Below, piece after piece: positions 9,883 to 18,703 of a stretch of DNA of 64,000 nt. The stretch is from Nostoc sp. CHAB 5824. GTDB taxonomy: Bacteria; Cyanobacteriota; Cyanobacteriia; Cyanobacteriales; Nostocaceae. The stretch covers positions 372,001 to 436,000 of the forward strand of contig NZ_JAIVFT010000001.1 of assembly GCF_020829665.1 (NCBI RefSeq). The letters run 5' to 3'. The notes under the pieces were generated by a model. The model saw only the letters and a program-made list of their open reading frames with translations. It had not been told where the DNA came from and made no database searches. Within the stretch, counting starts at the first letter, position 1. Each line of letters begins with the position of its first letter. The position numbers were made by a program, and so were the translations under genes.

Positions 9883-10650
9883 ATGTCTATTCCTAATGAA
9901 CGCGAAAGCAAAAACAGTGAAATCAAGCAAGAATCTTACACTGATATTAATGGTAATACTCACACTGACTTGACGCGAACTACTGAAACAGTCAAGAACA
10001 GCGCAGCTAATCCCAACTCTTACACTAACGGTTACATACAAGGTCGAAATACTGAGCGTAGCTATCAGCAAGCTGATTTAGCCGAGCGTGACAATAACAA
10101 TGCTAGTGGTGGTTTGCTGTTGGGTATTATTCTTACTTCCCTACTTGGTTTGATTATAGGTGGGGTCTGGTACTTCAACCAGAGCAATAACACAGCTGTT
10201 GACAATACTGTGCCGGTCGTGGTTCCTGTACCAAGTAGTAGTCCAACTCCTAGTGCTTCTCCTCAAACAAAAACGACGATAATCGAAAGAACTAGGGAAG
10301 TACCTGTTCCTGTTGCTGTTCCTGTTCCACAACAGCAGGTTATACCTCCATCTCCACCTCGCCAACCGAATATTAACATTACTATTCCACCCCAGCAGCC
10401 TGCGGCAGAAAAAGCACCTTCTGTAACTCAGCCAACCCCGAAAGCAGCACAAAGTCCGACGACAAGTCCAACTATTAATACTCCGGCTTCACAGAACAAG
10501 GGCGATACTTCTACTAATACTGTCGCTCCAGGTACGAAAAGTGATACTTCTAAAACCACTCCACCTCAAGGAGTAGACCAGTCAAACAGTACATCTAATA
10601 GCGGTTCTTCTACCGCAGATGATACGACTACAGGCAGTTCTGCTCAATAA
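9883..10650 (+). CDS. single-span membrane protein with Pro/Ser/Thr-rich tail
   Basis: This 255-residue protein has three parts. A polar N-terminus (1-75) is rich in Asn, Thr and charged residues. A single hydrophobic span (about 77-99, GGLLLGIILTSLLGLIIGGVW) follows, then a low-complexity outer tail rich in Pro, Ser, Thr and Val. The tail contains VPVPVAVPVP-like repeats and a TTIIERTREVPVP segment. No enzymatic domain is seen. The topology suggests a cytoplasmic N-terminus and a flexible periplasmic tail, perhaps spanning or binding the cell wall. GAGGAG lies about 14 bases before the ATG. The family is not recognised beyond its composition. Confidence 0.7.
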   Translation: MSIPNERESKNSEIKQESYTDINGNTHTDLTRTTETVKNSAANPNSYTNGYIQGRNTERSYQQADLAERDNNNASGGLLLGIILTSLLGLIIGGVWYFNQSNNTAVDNTVPVVVPVPSSSPTPSASPQTKTTIIERTREVPVPVAVPVPQQQVIPPSPPRQPNINITIPPQQPAAEKAPSVTQPTPKAAQSPTTSPTINTPASQNKGDTSTNTVAPGTKSDTSKTTPPQGVDQSNSTSNSGSSTADDTTTGSSAQ

Positions 10651-10667
10651 GGCTTCTGAACTTTTAG

Positions 10668-10712
10668 CCCACTTGATAATGCTGGCATTTACGCCAACAT
10701 CTAACAAGTGGG
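10668..10712 (+). terminator. hairpin terminator after the Pro-rich protein gene
   Basis: CCCACTTG (10668-10675) pairs with CAAGTGGG (10705-10712), and an inner stem pairs ATGCTGGC with GCCAACAT. The stem is followed by ATAATTTTT. It begins 18 bases past the stop codon of the upstream gene. Confidence 0.6.
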
Positions 10713-10849
10713 ATAATTTTTAAGCAATATTTCAGAATTGTTGCGATAAATTAATGGTACTCAAGTTTAGTAAACGCATCTTGTAGCTAAATAAACATGA
10801 TGCTAAATTAAGAGCAAGGTACAAACAGGTTAAAAGTTAAACAAAAACT

Positions 10850-11145
10850 TTCCAGTTAGAGCTTGTACCTCCTGCTCTAATCTTCTTGCAATCGCTATGC
10901 TTGGTTGTGGCATCCATTGAATGTAGTTTTCCCCTTAAGTTCAATGAGTTGTTTTGGAGGTTTTAAAACGCACAGCCAGAAAATGCCTGCCTAGTTGGAA
11001 TGTAAGGATGTGCAATTCTGAGTAGAGCGATCGCGAATGTTGTCCATCTTAGTTTGAGTTAGTTACTTCTGAATTCTGCAATCTTCAAGAAACCGCCCCA
11101 AGCTGCTGACACCTATCCATCGTAGCTTCAGGCGGTTTCTGTTTT
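10850..11145 (+). ncRNA. candidate small RNA with an anti-SD loop and 3' terminator
   Basis: The 595-bp gene-free stretch 10651-11245 contains a perfect 7-bp stem, TTAGAGC (10856-10862) with GCTCTAA (10874-10880). It encloses an 11-base loop carrying ACCTCCT, the complement of a Shine-Dalgarno sequence. About 210 bases later a terminator-like hairpin, GAAACCGCC (11089-11097) with GGCGGTTTC (11131-11139), is followed by TGTTTTG. Together they could mark a regulatory RNA transcribed rightwards. No known RNA family was recognised and no promoter was placed, so the boundaries are guesses. Confidence 0.3.
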
Positions 11146-11245
11146 GAGTGTAATGCATTTAAATTGCACTCTGACCAGTGTTCGCGCAGCGTTTCCGTCA
11201 GGAGAGGGGTGTCCTTTGTCATTTATTTAGACCAATGACTAATAA

Positions 11246-12100
11246 CTAATGACTAATTAAGGTAATTACAGTCACTTCTGGCGGACAAAATAAACGTCCT
11301 GGTTTATAAGTTCCTAAACCGCGATTGACATATAGTTGATTTTCTTCTACTTTATGAAACCCTTGCGCCCACTCCCAATATCGCACCACTTTAGAACAGT
11401 CTCCCAGGAAAAATGTTACCCAACGCCGCAATTTTTTGGGAATTTGTTTGAGTAGTTTTTTATAATAGAATACTACAGGGCCAATGCCTGGAATTACGAT
11501 GTGACCACCGTGAGTATGACCAGATAGTTGTAAATCTACGCGCCATTGTTGCAATATCTTAGCTGTATCTGGATTATGGGATAAAACTATGCGCGGTGTA
11601 ATCGAATCTAGTTGATTCATGACTGGTGCAGGTTGAAATTCCCGTGACCAATAATCAGCTAGTCCTACTAATGGTAATTCTTTTCCTAATGGATAGGCGA
11701 TTTCATTCCAAAGCACATGTACACCAATGCTAGTTAACGCCTGTGTAATTTCTGCTTTTGAATGGCTGTAATAGATATCGTGATTACCAAGTACGGCGTA
11801 GATACCACAGCGACTTTGCAGATGTTTGAGTCGAAGCGCCAATTGGTGAATTGGCATCGGATCGTCAGTTACATAGTCACCAGTTAATAAAATTAAATCT
11901 GGTTCAGCTTCGTTAGTCAGTGCGATCGCTTTTTCTAACATATCTTCCGATAGCCGCAAACCATCGTAGTGAAAATCTGACAACTGCACTAGCGTTGTAC
12001 CTTGTAAAGATGCTGGAAGTTCCGCAATCTTAACCGTTATTTTATCTACTCTTAAATGTCCCGTAAACAACCAATGCATAAGGCAACCGATACTCCTCAT
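11246..12100 (-). CDS. calcineurin-like metallophosphoesterase (copy 1)
   Basis: This 284-residue protein has all five metallophosphoesterase motifs: SDFHYDG (D42, H44), LTGDYVTD (D75), LGNHDIYY (N106, H107), a mid-protein LSHNPDT and LSGHTHGGH. They coordinate a two-metal centre that hydrolyses phosphodiesters or phosphomonoesters. It resembles the YkuE/LpxH-like branch, but the substrate is unknown. The next upstream gene is a close paralog in the same orientation, a tandem duplication. Residue 8 (MHWLFTG) matches the start region of the paralog and is an alternative start. The C-terminus carries LFCPPEVTVITL in both copies. A heptamer-type ACTAATGACTAAT repeat lies just after the stop. Confidence 0.85.
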   Translation of the reverse strand: MRSIGCLMHWLFTGHLRVDKITVKIAELPASLQGTTLVQLSDFHYDGLRLSEDMLEKAIALTNEAEPDLILLTGDYVTDDPMPIHQLALRLKHLQSRCGIYAVLGNHDIYYSHSKAEITQALTSIGVHVLWNEIAYPLGKELPLVGLADYWSREFQPAPVMNQLDSITPRIVLSHNPDTAKILQQWRVDLQLSGHTHGGHIVIPGIGPVVFYYKKLLKQIPKKLRRWVTFFLGDCSKVVRYWEWAQGFHKVEENQLYVNRGLGTYKPGRLFCPPEVTVITLISH

Positions 12101-12295
12101 ACCAGCGCTTACAGCTTACCAAAAATCAAAATGTAACTTGATAAACTGCAATAATTTATGTCATATACTCCAGATACAATTAACTAATTGATTTAGTCTG
12201 AGGCTAAACTAAGTAGTAGTTACTTAAAATTGCAGCTACTCCTTAGCCAGAATACCTGCTGTGATTCCGTTCTTGAATTTTGAAATTTGAATTAC

Positions 12296-13138
12296 TTACT
12301 CTGCTTGTAGGGTGATTATAGTAACTTCTGGACGGCAAAATAAGCGTCCTGGGAGGTAAGTTCCCAAACCACGATTGACATATAGCTGATTTTTCCCCAG
12401 CTGATGGAAACCCTGTGCCCATTCCCAATGGCTTACTACAGAAACATTTTCTGACAAAAATGGAAATCGACGCTGCACTTTTTTGGGTATTTTTTCTCCA
12501 AGCTTTTCGTAAAAAAACATTGCAGGGCCAATTCCGGGAATCACAATTTGACCCCCGTGAGTATGACCAGATAATTGTAAGTCAACTCGCCATGCTTGCA
12601 GTATCTCCGCTGTATCTGGGTTGTGAGATAAAACGATGCGGGGTGTGTCGGGGTTTAGTTGATTCATAACTGGTACAGGATTAAATTCCCCTGACCAATA
12701 ATCAGCTAGTCCTACCAATGGTAATTCTTTTCCTAGTGGATAGGCAATTTCGTTCCAAAGGACGTGAATTCCAATGCTAGTAAGGGCATCTGTAACTTCT
12801 GCTTTTGCGTGTTTGTAATGTATATCGTGATTGCCAAGAACAGCATAAATACCACTGCGACTTTGCAGATGTTTGAGTCGAAGTATCAGTTGGTGAATTG
12901 GCGTAGGATCGTCAGTTACATAGTCACCAGTTAATAAAATTAAATCTGGTTCAGCTTCGTTAGTAAATGCGATCGCTTTTTCTAACATATCTTCCGACAG
13001 CCGCAAACCATCGTAGTGAAAATCTGACAACTGCACCAGCTTCTTACCTTGTAATGATGCAGGCAACCCTGTAATATTAACCGTCAATTTCTCTATACTC
13101 AACGGCCCAGATAACAACCAATGCATAAGACTGTTCAA
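12296..13138 (-). CDS. calcineurin-like metallophosphoesterase (copy 2)
   Basis: This 280-residue paralog of the neighbouring phosphoesterase keeps the same metal motifs (SDFHYDG, LTGDYVTDD, LGNHDIHY, LSHNPDT, SGHTHGGQ) and very similar sequence throughout. The most divergent part is about residues 205-235, where copy 1 has RRWVTFFLGDCSK and this copy has QRRFPFLSENVS. The start MNSLMHWLLSG aligns with the paralog. The 195-bp gap between the copies suggests separate expression or a spaced operon. Duplication followed by divergence outside the active site is the simplest history. Confidence 0.85.
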   Translation of the reverse strand: MNSLMHWLLSGPLSIEKLTVNITGLPASLQGKKLVQLSDFHYDGLRLSEDMLEKAIAFTNEAEPDLILLTGDYVTDDPTPIHQLILRLKHLQSRSGIYAVLGNHDIHYKHAKAEVTDALTSIGIHVLWNEIAYPLGKELPLVGLADYWSGEFNPVPVMNQLNPDTPRIVLSHNPDTAEILQAWRVDLQLSGHTHGGQIVIPGIGPAMFFYEKLGEKIPKKVQRRFPFLSENVSVVSHWEWAQGFHQLGKNQLYVNRGLGTYLPGRLFCRPEVTIITLQAE

Positions 13139-13311
13139 TAAAGCTCAATCATAGCGCTTACAGCTTAACGAGACATCCTCGGTTCGTGTGTAGCGACTAG
13201 TGCAACTTATTGAAAATTTAATGAAAACTACTGAAAAGCCTGAAAGCTAGACATAGCAAAATTTTTCAGACTTGCACTTTTTTGCACGGATATTCGATTC
13301 AGCTCTAATAA

Positions 13312-13364
13312 GAAACCCCCTCTGCTTTCGTCATGGTAAAGTCATTACAAGGCAGAGGGGTTTC
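13312..13364. terminator. long-stem hairpin
   Basis: GAAACCCCCTCTGC (13312-13325) pairs with GCAGAGGGGTTTC (13352-13364) with one bulged base and a 26-base loop. A T-rich run follows on the plus strand. It lies in the 331-bp spacer 13139-13469 downstream of the minus-strand pentapeptide gene, where its T-run is on the wrong strand for classic termination. It may be a terminator-like repeat. Confidence 0.45.
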
Positions 13365-13469
13365 ATTTTTTATTTTTGTATAGTGTATAGGCAGATTTTA
13401 AAGATAATGCTGGTAAAAAACCAGTTTCTCTAATGTTGTGTTTATTTTGACCTGCCTACTAAGTTCAGC

Positions 13470-13925
13470 CTAGTCCCAATCGGGAATCTCGGCATCTTCG
13501 CCACCAATCCCGATTCCAGTGTTAAATATTTCGGCATCAGTGAGATTTAGATCATTCATTGATGCTTTATACACATTAGAATCGTGAATTGTAGCGCGAG
13601 TAAAATTTACCCCGTTGAGATTGGTTTGCTTCAAATTCACATTAGTGACATAAGCTGACGTTAGGTTAGCATCTGCCAAGTTTGCACCAGTTAAGTCAGC
13701 ACCTTCAAGGTTAGCGCCTACAAGGTTGGCTCCTTGGAGCTTTGAGCCTCTCAAGTCAGCACCAATTAAATGAGCGCCACTGAGGTTAGCTCCCGATAGA
13801 TCGCACTGGACACATTCCCCAGTTGAAAGCAGCTTTTGTAAGTCCTGCGGATTCTCGGCTCTAACCGAGCCAGTGAAAAATAGGGGAGTTGCTAAGGCCA
13901 TGGCCGCTAATAGCTGGAGTTTCAT
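13470..13925 (-). CDS. secreted pentapeptide-repeat protein
   Basis: This 151-residue protein begins with a signal peptide (MKLQLLAAMALATPLFFTGS, predicted cleavage near residue 23 at VRA-EN). Residues about 42-130 are pentapeptide repeats of the A(N/D)LxG type (for example GANLSGAHLIGADLRG), which form a right-handed quadrilateral beta-helix. Two cysteines in ECVQCDLS sit just before the helix and may form a disulfide or cap. The C-terminal tail is acidic and ends EDAEIPDWD. The role is probably periplasmic and structural; no enzyme motif is seen. Confidence 0.85.
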   Translation of the reverse strand: MKLQLLAAMALATPLFFTGSVRAENPQDLQKLLSTGECVQCDLSGANLSGAHLIGADLRGSKLQGANLVGANLEGADLTGANLADANLTSAYVTNVNLKQTNLNGVNFTRATIHDSNVYKASMNDLNLTDAEIFNTGIGIGGEDAEIPDWD

Positions 13926-14217
13926 AATTTTCCCCCTTAAATAATCAAGTTGCGTCCGTTCTGTCCCTCACAACTCTATTATCTCACTAAACTTCATAAG
14001 GTCAATCTATCGCTTGACAAGTTAGTTGTGATATGAGGTAGGGATAACGGTAATCTAACAAATGCTGTTAATTCTAATTTTTGGCGATTTTTACTTGACA
14101 ATCCCGAAAAAACTGCCAGTATTAAATCACTGTTAAATCTTTTTAAGAGCTTGTACTACTCGTCATAATTTGGCTACTTTGATAAGTATTTATACTTTTT
14201 AGTAAATACTTGTTAGT

Positions 14218-15081
14218 TTAAGTCCTCAGAAATTCTCGCATATACAAATTAACCAATTCAGGTTGTTCTTGTTGCACCCAATGGCCACAATTGGGTATGT
14301 ACTTGATTTGAAAGTCCCTGACATAGGCTGCGGTGTCGTAGGTTAGTTCCTTACCAAGTGCGGTGTCATTTTCTCCCCAAATCATCAGTGTTGGTACTTC
14401 TAGAACGCCCCAGTTTGGATTTAGCATTCTCTGTTGAAAAATATTGCGGTAGTAGTTCAACATTGCTGTGAGAGCACCGCGTTTTGCAACAGCATCTTTA
14501 TATGCGTCAATATCCGCTTTGGTGAAAGCGCTTTTGTTAACTGCTGTACCTTTAAAAGCTGTTTCAATTGCTTGGTAGTCTAAAGATTGTAAAAGTAATT
14601 CTGGTATCCACGGTAGTTGAAAGAGGAATATGTAGTTGCTACGTAGCAACTGTTGGGGAGTGCGTAAGCCTTGGGCAAATTTGGCAGGATGAGGCAAGTT
14701 AATGATAACTAATCGCTCTACCATTTCGGGATGAGTGTATGCAAAATTCCAAGCGATCGCACCACCCCAATCATGTCCAACTAATACACATTTTTGGTAT
14801 CCTAATCCTTTAATTACTCCATCAACATCTTTGATAAACTCATCCATTACATAAGCTGATTGCTCGTTTGGTTTCTCACTATCGTTGTAGCCACGCAAGT
14901 CAAGGGCGACTACTTTAAAATCTTGGGCAAATTCTGGTATTTGATGCCGCCAAGAGTACCAAAACTCAGGAAAACCATGCAACATCAACATCAAGGGGCC
15001 TTCACCTTGGGTAACGTAGTGTAGCTTTACCCCATTGGTAGTTATATATTCGTGTTTCCCAAAACTTTCTATTAAAGACAT
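14218..15081 (-). CDS. alpha/beta hydrolase, epoxide-hydrolase-like
   Basis: The 287-residue protein has the oxyanion motif HGFPEFWYSW, the nucleophile elbow VGHDWGG with Asp (D104) rather than Ser, an acid in GENDTALG and the catalytic His in NCGHW. An Asp nucleophile with HGFPE is typical of soluble epoxide hydrolases and haloalkane-dehalogenase relatives. The Trp after the nucleophile fits both. The longer frame from 15111 adds only 10 residues; MSLIESFGKHEYITTNG is the usual N-terminus, so 15081 is preferred. The substrate is not determined. Confidence 0.85.
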   Translation of the reverse strand: MSLIESFGKHEYITTNGVKLHYVTQGEGPLMLMLHGFPEFWYSWRHQIPEFAQDFKVVALDLRGYNDSEKPNEQSAYVMDEFIKDVDGVIKGLGYQKCVLVGHDWGGAIAWNFAYTHPEMVERLVIINLPHPAKFAQGLRTPQQLLRSNYIFLFQLPWIPELLLQSLDYQAIETAFKGTAVNKSAFTKADIDAYKDAVAKRGALTAMLNYYRNIFQQRMLNPNWGVLEVPTLMIWGENDTALGKELTYDTAAYVRDFQIKYIPNCGHWVQQEQPELVNLYMREFLRT

Positions 15082-15289
15082 AATTAATCTCAATTCAGCA
15101 TTAAAAAACACTAAATAATAATACTGTACTTAACAAATGTAATATTATTTTGAGCGGACTCACATCTATTAAAAGACAGTATTACGATAGTGATTTTTTG
15201 CAAAAATATTAGACAATTTGCCCTGAGGTAGATATAAATCGTGGGTAAATTCTGGTAAAAGATAGATATAATAATTCTCCCCAACTACC

Positions 15290-16108
15290 ATGACACAACA
15301 GTTGACAAACCATGCCTCATTGTGGGTTGAGCGACTGGGACGATTTGGCTATGTTTCTAAGGGAGTAGTTTACGGTATAGTTGGACTACTGGCAGCACAG
15401 GCGGCTTTTGGCAGGGGTGGTAAAACAACTGATACCCAAGGCGCTCTCCAAACAATCGTCAACCAGCCATTTGGTAAATTTTTGCTAGCTTTAGTTGCAA
15501 TTGGCTTGATTGGATACGTAATCTGGCGTTTTGTACAGGCAATTAAAGACCCAGAAAATAAAGGTAACGATGCCAAAGGTTTGGCAGTGCGAATTGGTTA
15601 CGCAGTTAATGGCTTGATTTATGCAAGTTTAGCCTTAAGTGCTGTGAAAATTGTTATGGGTACAGGCAGCGGTAAAAATAGTAGTGATTCTACTGAAGAT
15701 TCGACAGCACGTTTGCTTTCTCAACCCTTTGGTCAATGGTTAGTTGGAACTGTGGGGGTGTTTGTAATTGCTCTTGGTTTTTATCAGTTTTATCAAGCTT
15801 TTAGTGGCAAATTTCGTAAAGAACTCAATTTAACTGAATTAAGCAACACACAAGCCCAATGGGTAATGAGGATTTCCAGATTTGGTTTAGCGGCACGGGG
15901 TATAGTATTTAGTATTATCGGTTGGTTTTTAATTGAAGCTGCAAGGCAATCTAACGCTGCTACCGCAGAAGGTTTGGATGAAGTATTACAGACGCTAGCG
16001 CAACAGCCTAACGGAGCATGGCTTTTGGGTATTGTGGCACTAGGTTTGGTTGCCTATGGGATTTATACAATAATACAGGCGCGGTATCGTCGGCTAGTCA
16101 ATATTTAG
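15290..16108 (+). CDS. DUF1206 membrane protein
   Basis: This 272-residue protein is three copies of a roughly 70-residue DUF1206 unit. Each has a pair of membrane helices and the pattern GRFGYxxKGxVYxxxGLLA followed by QPFGxxLLxLVAxGLxGYxxW. Six transmembrane segments are expected. The family is common in cyanobacteria and actinobacteria, and its function is unknown. The stop codon abuts the upstream-most possible start of the next gene, so the two are probably co-transcribed. Confidence 0.85.
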   Translation: MTQQLTNHASLWVERLGRFGYVSKGVVYGIVGLLAAQAAFGRGGKTTDTQGALQTIVNQPFGKFLLALVAIGLIGYVIWRFVQAIKDPENKGNDAKGLAVRIGYAVNGLIYASLALSAVKIVMGTGSGKNSSDSTEDSTARLLSQPFGQWLVGTVGVFVIALGFYQFYQAFSGKFRKELNLTELSNTQAQWVMRISRFGLAARGIVFSIIGWFLIEAARQSNAATAEGLDEVLQTLAQQPNGAWLLGIVALGLVAYGIYTIIQARYRRLVNI

Positions 16109-16141
16109 ATGGTGCAGTGCCGAGAATTTCAATTTATAGAA

Positions 16142-17296
16142 ATGGCAATAATAGAAACCCGTGGTATTTGGCTGACTACTACTGATAGTAAAGTTCTCAG
16201 ATCAAAGGAACGCATTGCTGAGGCGATGGATTTCTTGGCCAAGACGGGATTTAATGTGGTGTTTCCCGTTGTTTGGAACAAGGCAGTAACTTTGTATCCT
16301 AGTCAAACAATGCAGCAGACTTTTGGAGTCGAAATTGACCCTATGTCTGTAGGCCGTGACCCTTTAGAAGAATTGGTGATTGAAGCGCGGCGAGTTGGGT
16401 TGAAAGTCATTCCTTGGTTTGAATACGGCTTTGCCAGTTCCTATAATTTGAATGGTGGTGTACTTTTACAGAAAAAACCGGAATGGACTGCGCGTGACTG
16501 TAACGGCAACTTACTAAAGAAAAACGGCTTTGAGTGGTTGAATGCACTCGACCTACAAGTACAAGAATTCTTGTTAAACTTGGTGCTGGAAGTTGCGAAT
16601 AATTACGATGTGGATGGTGTTCAAGGTGACGATCGCTTGCCAGCATTACCCTGTGAAGGTGGCTATGATGAGGGAACTGTCACCCGCTATCGCCAGGAAT
16701 TTGATTGCAATCCACCACATAACCCCAAGGATAGGCAATGGTTACAGTGGCGTGCAGATATTCTTACTGAGTTTTTGGCGCGTCTCTACCGGGAGGTCAA
16801 AGGGGTGAACCCTAATTTATTAGTAGCGATCGCACCTAATATTTATGATTGGGCATTTCAGGAATATTTGCAAGATTCCCCTGCATGGCTGAAGCGGGGA
16901 ATAGTCGATATGATTCAGCCGCAGATTTATCGCCGTGACTTTAGGAGTTACACTGCGATCGCTGATAAACTGGTAAATCAGCAGTTTACAGATGCGACGT
17001 TGCCCAAGTTAGCGCCAGGAATACTGATGAAGCTTGGCTCTTACTGCATTAGTCCAGAATATTTGGTGCAGGCAGTTGAATACAATCGCCAATTGGGCAT
17101 TCAAGGAGAGGTATTCTTTTTTTACGAAGGTTTGCGCGAAAATAACAATAACCTAGCTAAAGTTTTGCGAAATGGGCCCTATGCTAAGTCTGCATCATTT
17201 CCCACTCTGTCAGATTTGAGTGCAGGTGGTGTAATTAACAAGAGGAAATCTTCTATTTGGCGAGGAGTGGAAAGGTTGTTAAAAAATATTTTTTAA
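16142..17296 (+). CDS. GHL10/family-10-like glycosyl hydrolase
   Basis: This 384-residue protein resembles the GHL10 (DUF187) TIM-barrel family of putative glycoside hydrolases. It begins MAIIETRGIWLTTTDSKVL and contains GFNVVFPVVWNKAVTLYPS, a PWFEYGF strand, DGVQGDDRL and a late MIQPQIYRR segment, the usual strand motifs of this barrel. No signal peptide is seen, so it is probably cytoplasmic or exported by another route. An earlier ATG at 16109 directly follows the DUF1206 stop; the second ATG at 16142 gives the family N-terminus. The substrate is unknown. It sits in a run of three same-strand genes. Confidence 0.8.
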   Translation: MAIIETRGIWLTTTDSKVLRSKERIAEAMDFLAKTGFNVVFPVVWNKAVTLYPSQTMQQTFGVEIDPMSVGRDPLEELVIEARRVGLKVIPWFEYGFASSYNLNGGVLLQKKPEWTARDCNGNLLKKNGFEWLNALDLQVQEFLLNLVLEVANNYDVDGVQGDDRLPALPCEGGYDEGTVTRYRQEFDCNPPHNPKDRQWLQWRADILTEFLARLYREVKGVNPNLLVAIAPNIYDWAFQEYLQDSPAWLKRGIVDMIQPQIYRRDFRSYTAIADKLVNQQFTDATLPKLAPGILMKLGSYCISPEYLVQAVEYNRQLGIQGEVFFFYEGLRENNNNLAKVLRNGPYAKSASFPTLSDLSAGGVINKRKSSIWRGVERLLKNIF

Positions 17297-17302
17297 GGGA
17301 AA

Positions 17303-17740
17303 ATGCGTGTGAAATCTCAATTATCGGTGGAGCGGGTAATTAAGACTTTAAAAGAGGATTTACCAACACTTTTTGAAAAAGATATTTCCTATGACATTTA
17401 TACACAGGATATCTATTTTAAAGACCCGGTGAATACATTCAAATACAAATTTAACTATCGCATTATATTTTGGACTTTGCGATTTCACGCTCGGCTATTT
17501 TTTACTCAAATTTACTTTGATGTACATGAAGTTTATCAGTCAGCCGAAGATACGATTTTAGCAAAGTGGACAGTGCGGGGAGTGTTACGCGTTCCCTGGA
17601 AAGCAGGTTTGCTTTTTAATGGTTATTCAACATATAAACTCAACCAAGATAATTTGATATACGAGCATATCGACACTTGGGATCGCAAGCCTGGCGAAAT
17701 TTTAAAGCAGTTTTGGCAAAGGAAAGAGATGGCTAATTAG
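17303..17740 (+). CDS. DUF2358 protein
   Basis: This 145-residue protein matches DUF2358, an NTF2-like family of cyanobacteria and plastids. Features are the N-terminal LKEDLPTLFEKDISYDIYTQ motif, the DPVNTFKYKFNYR segment and the C-terminal HIDTWDRKPGE motif. The fold suggests a small-ligand or protein-binding role; no reaction is known. It begins only 6 bases after the GHL10 gene, so it is the last gene of the DUF1206-GHL10-DUF2358 run. Confidence 0.8.
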   Translation: MRVKSQLSVERVIKTLKEDLPTLFEKDISYDIYTQDIYFKDPVNTFKYKFNYRIIFWTLRFHARLFFTQIYFDVHEVYQSAEDTILAKWTVRGVLRVPWKAGLLFNGYSTYKLNQDNLIYEHIDTWDRKPGEILKQFWQRKEMAN

Positions 17741-17768
17741 ATATAGGTGAGTTAAAAATTTATCCATA

Positions 17769-17874
17769 ATATCAAGTTCAGGTGATTATTTATAATAAAA
17801 TCTATCAATGTAGGTTGGGTTGAGGAACGAAACCCAACCTACAGATATTATAAGTGTTTAACTGAACCTGATAT
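17769..17874. repeat. nested palindromic mini-element
   Basis: The outer ends ATATCAAGTTCAG (17769-17781) and CTGAACCTGATAT (17862-17874) are inverted repeats with one mismatch. Inside lies a perfect 12-bp stem, GTAGGTTGGGTT with AACCCAACCTAC (17810-17842), with a short GAGGAACGA loop. It has no coding capacity. The inner hairpin looks like a dispersed cyanobacterial palindrome that landed inside another element. Confidence 0.5.
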
Positions 17875-18293
17875 AACAAGGTAAAAAACGCTGAAATAAG
17901 AAATTAATGCATGTCATCAGTCGAAAAAAGCTACGACAATTCTGCTAAAAACACGCTGATTGCTGTGAAGCACTTGATAGCTGGTACATAACTGCTATAA
18001 GAATCTGATTTGATTTTTGAAAAAGACTACAAGATAATACGTAAAGGTACATATGTCTAACAACGAACAATGATAAACCAGCATCTCAAGGTAGTTATGC
18101 TTATTTAAACCCTTCTTTGTAGGTTGTTTTACTAAATTATTATTTTTTATAAATAGCCTCGATTTAAGCCAGGGTAAAGCTCGTAGCCTTTATACTTTCT
18201 CTGGGGATATATAGCAGTCTTTTAGTTAAGAAAGACTAGAAACCGAAAGAAATAATTAATCAAGAATAGAATCAATAAACCAATTCCTTGCAC

Positions 18294-18322
18294 GCGTAGG
18301 CGTAGCCAGCCGCAGATATCGC
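18294..18322 (+). repeat. 29-bp dispersed repeat, diverged copy
   Basis: Starts GCGTAGGCGTAGCC and ends ATATCGC. It matches the 29-bp repeats at 23908, 25478 and (minus strand) 51150 with about four mismatches, mostly in its second half. Confidence 0.5.
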
Positions 18323-18478
18323 TAATAATCGAATCGTGTTAAATACCTAAAAGCCTTGTCAGGCTTAGGTTTTCCAAAATAGCCGAATTATTTAATCAAC
18401 CTGCCGAAGGTGAGATGGAAAAGCGATAAAAAACGGCAAACTTTTACTTTAAGTTCAGATGTGGTCAGCTTATGGTTT

Positions 18479-18645
18479 GTAATTCTGGTCATTTTTTGCG
18501 TAAAAGCACGGTCACACTCTACAACCTGGAAATGATGATACAGTACACATATTAATTGATAGTTCGTAATTCTGGTCATTTTTTGCGTAAAAGCACGGTC
18601 ACACTCTACAACCTAGAAATGATGATACAGTACACATATTAATTG
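18479..18645. repeat. 80-bp tandem duplication, period 87
   Basis: Copies at 18479-18558 and 18566-18645 differ at a single base (CCTGG against CCTAG). Both contain GTAATTCTGGTCATTTTTTG and end TACACATATTAATTG. The near-identity indicates a very recent duplication. It lies about 60 bases upstream of the TVP38 gene, so it could double a control region. Confidence 0.85.
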
Positions 18646-18703
18646 TTTATGACGTATCAAATCTAGTGTATCCAATAAATTGTTTGAGTTGTGAAGTTTA
18701 GAT

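Larger units (their letters stand above)
17741..18703. other. repeat-rich intergenic region, 963 bp
   Basis: This is the longest gene-free stretch of the window. It holds a nested palindromic element (17769-17874), a diverged 29-bp dispersed repeat (18294-18322) and an 80-bp tandem duplication (18479-18645). A 63-codon minus-strand frame (18388-18579) spans the duplication, has no recognised family and is not called. The base composition is AT-rich. Confidence 0.6.

Noticed and set aside
18388..18579. 63-codon minus-strand frame
   Set aside because: It reads across both copies of a recent tandem duplication; the two halves repeat MTRITN, as expected from the duplicated DNA rather than a gene.
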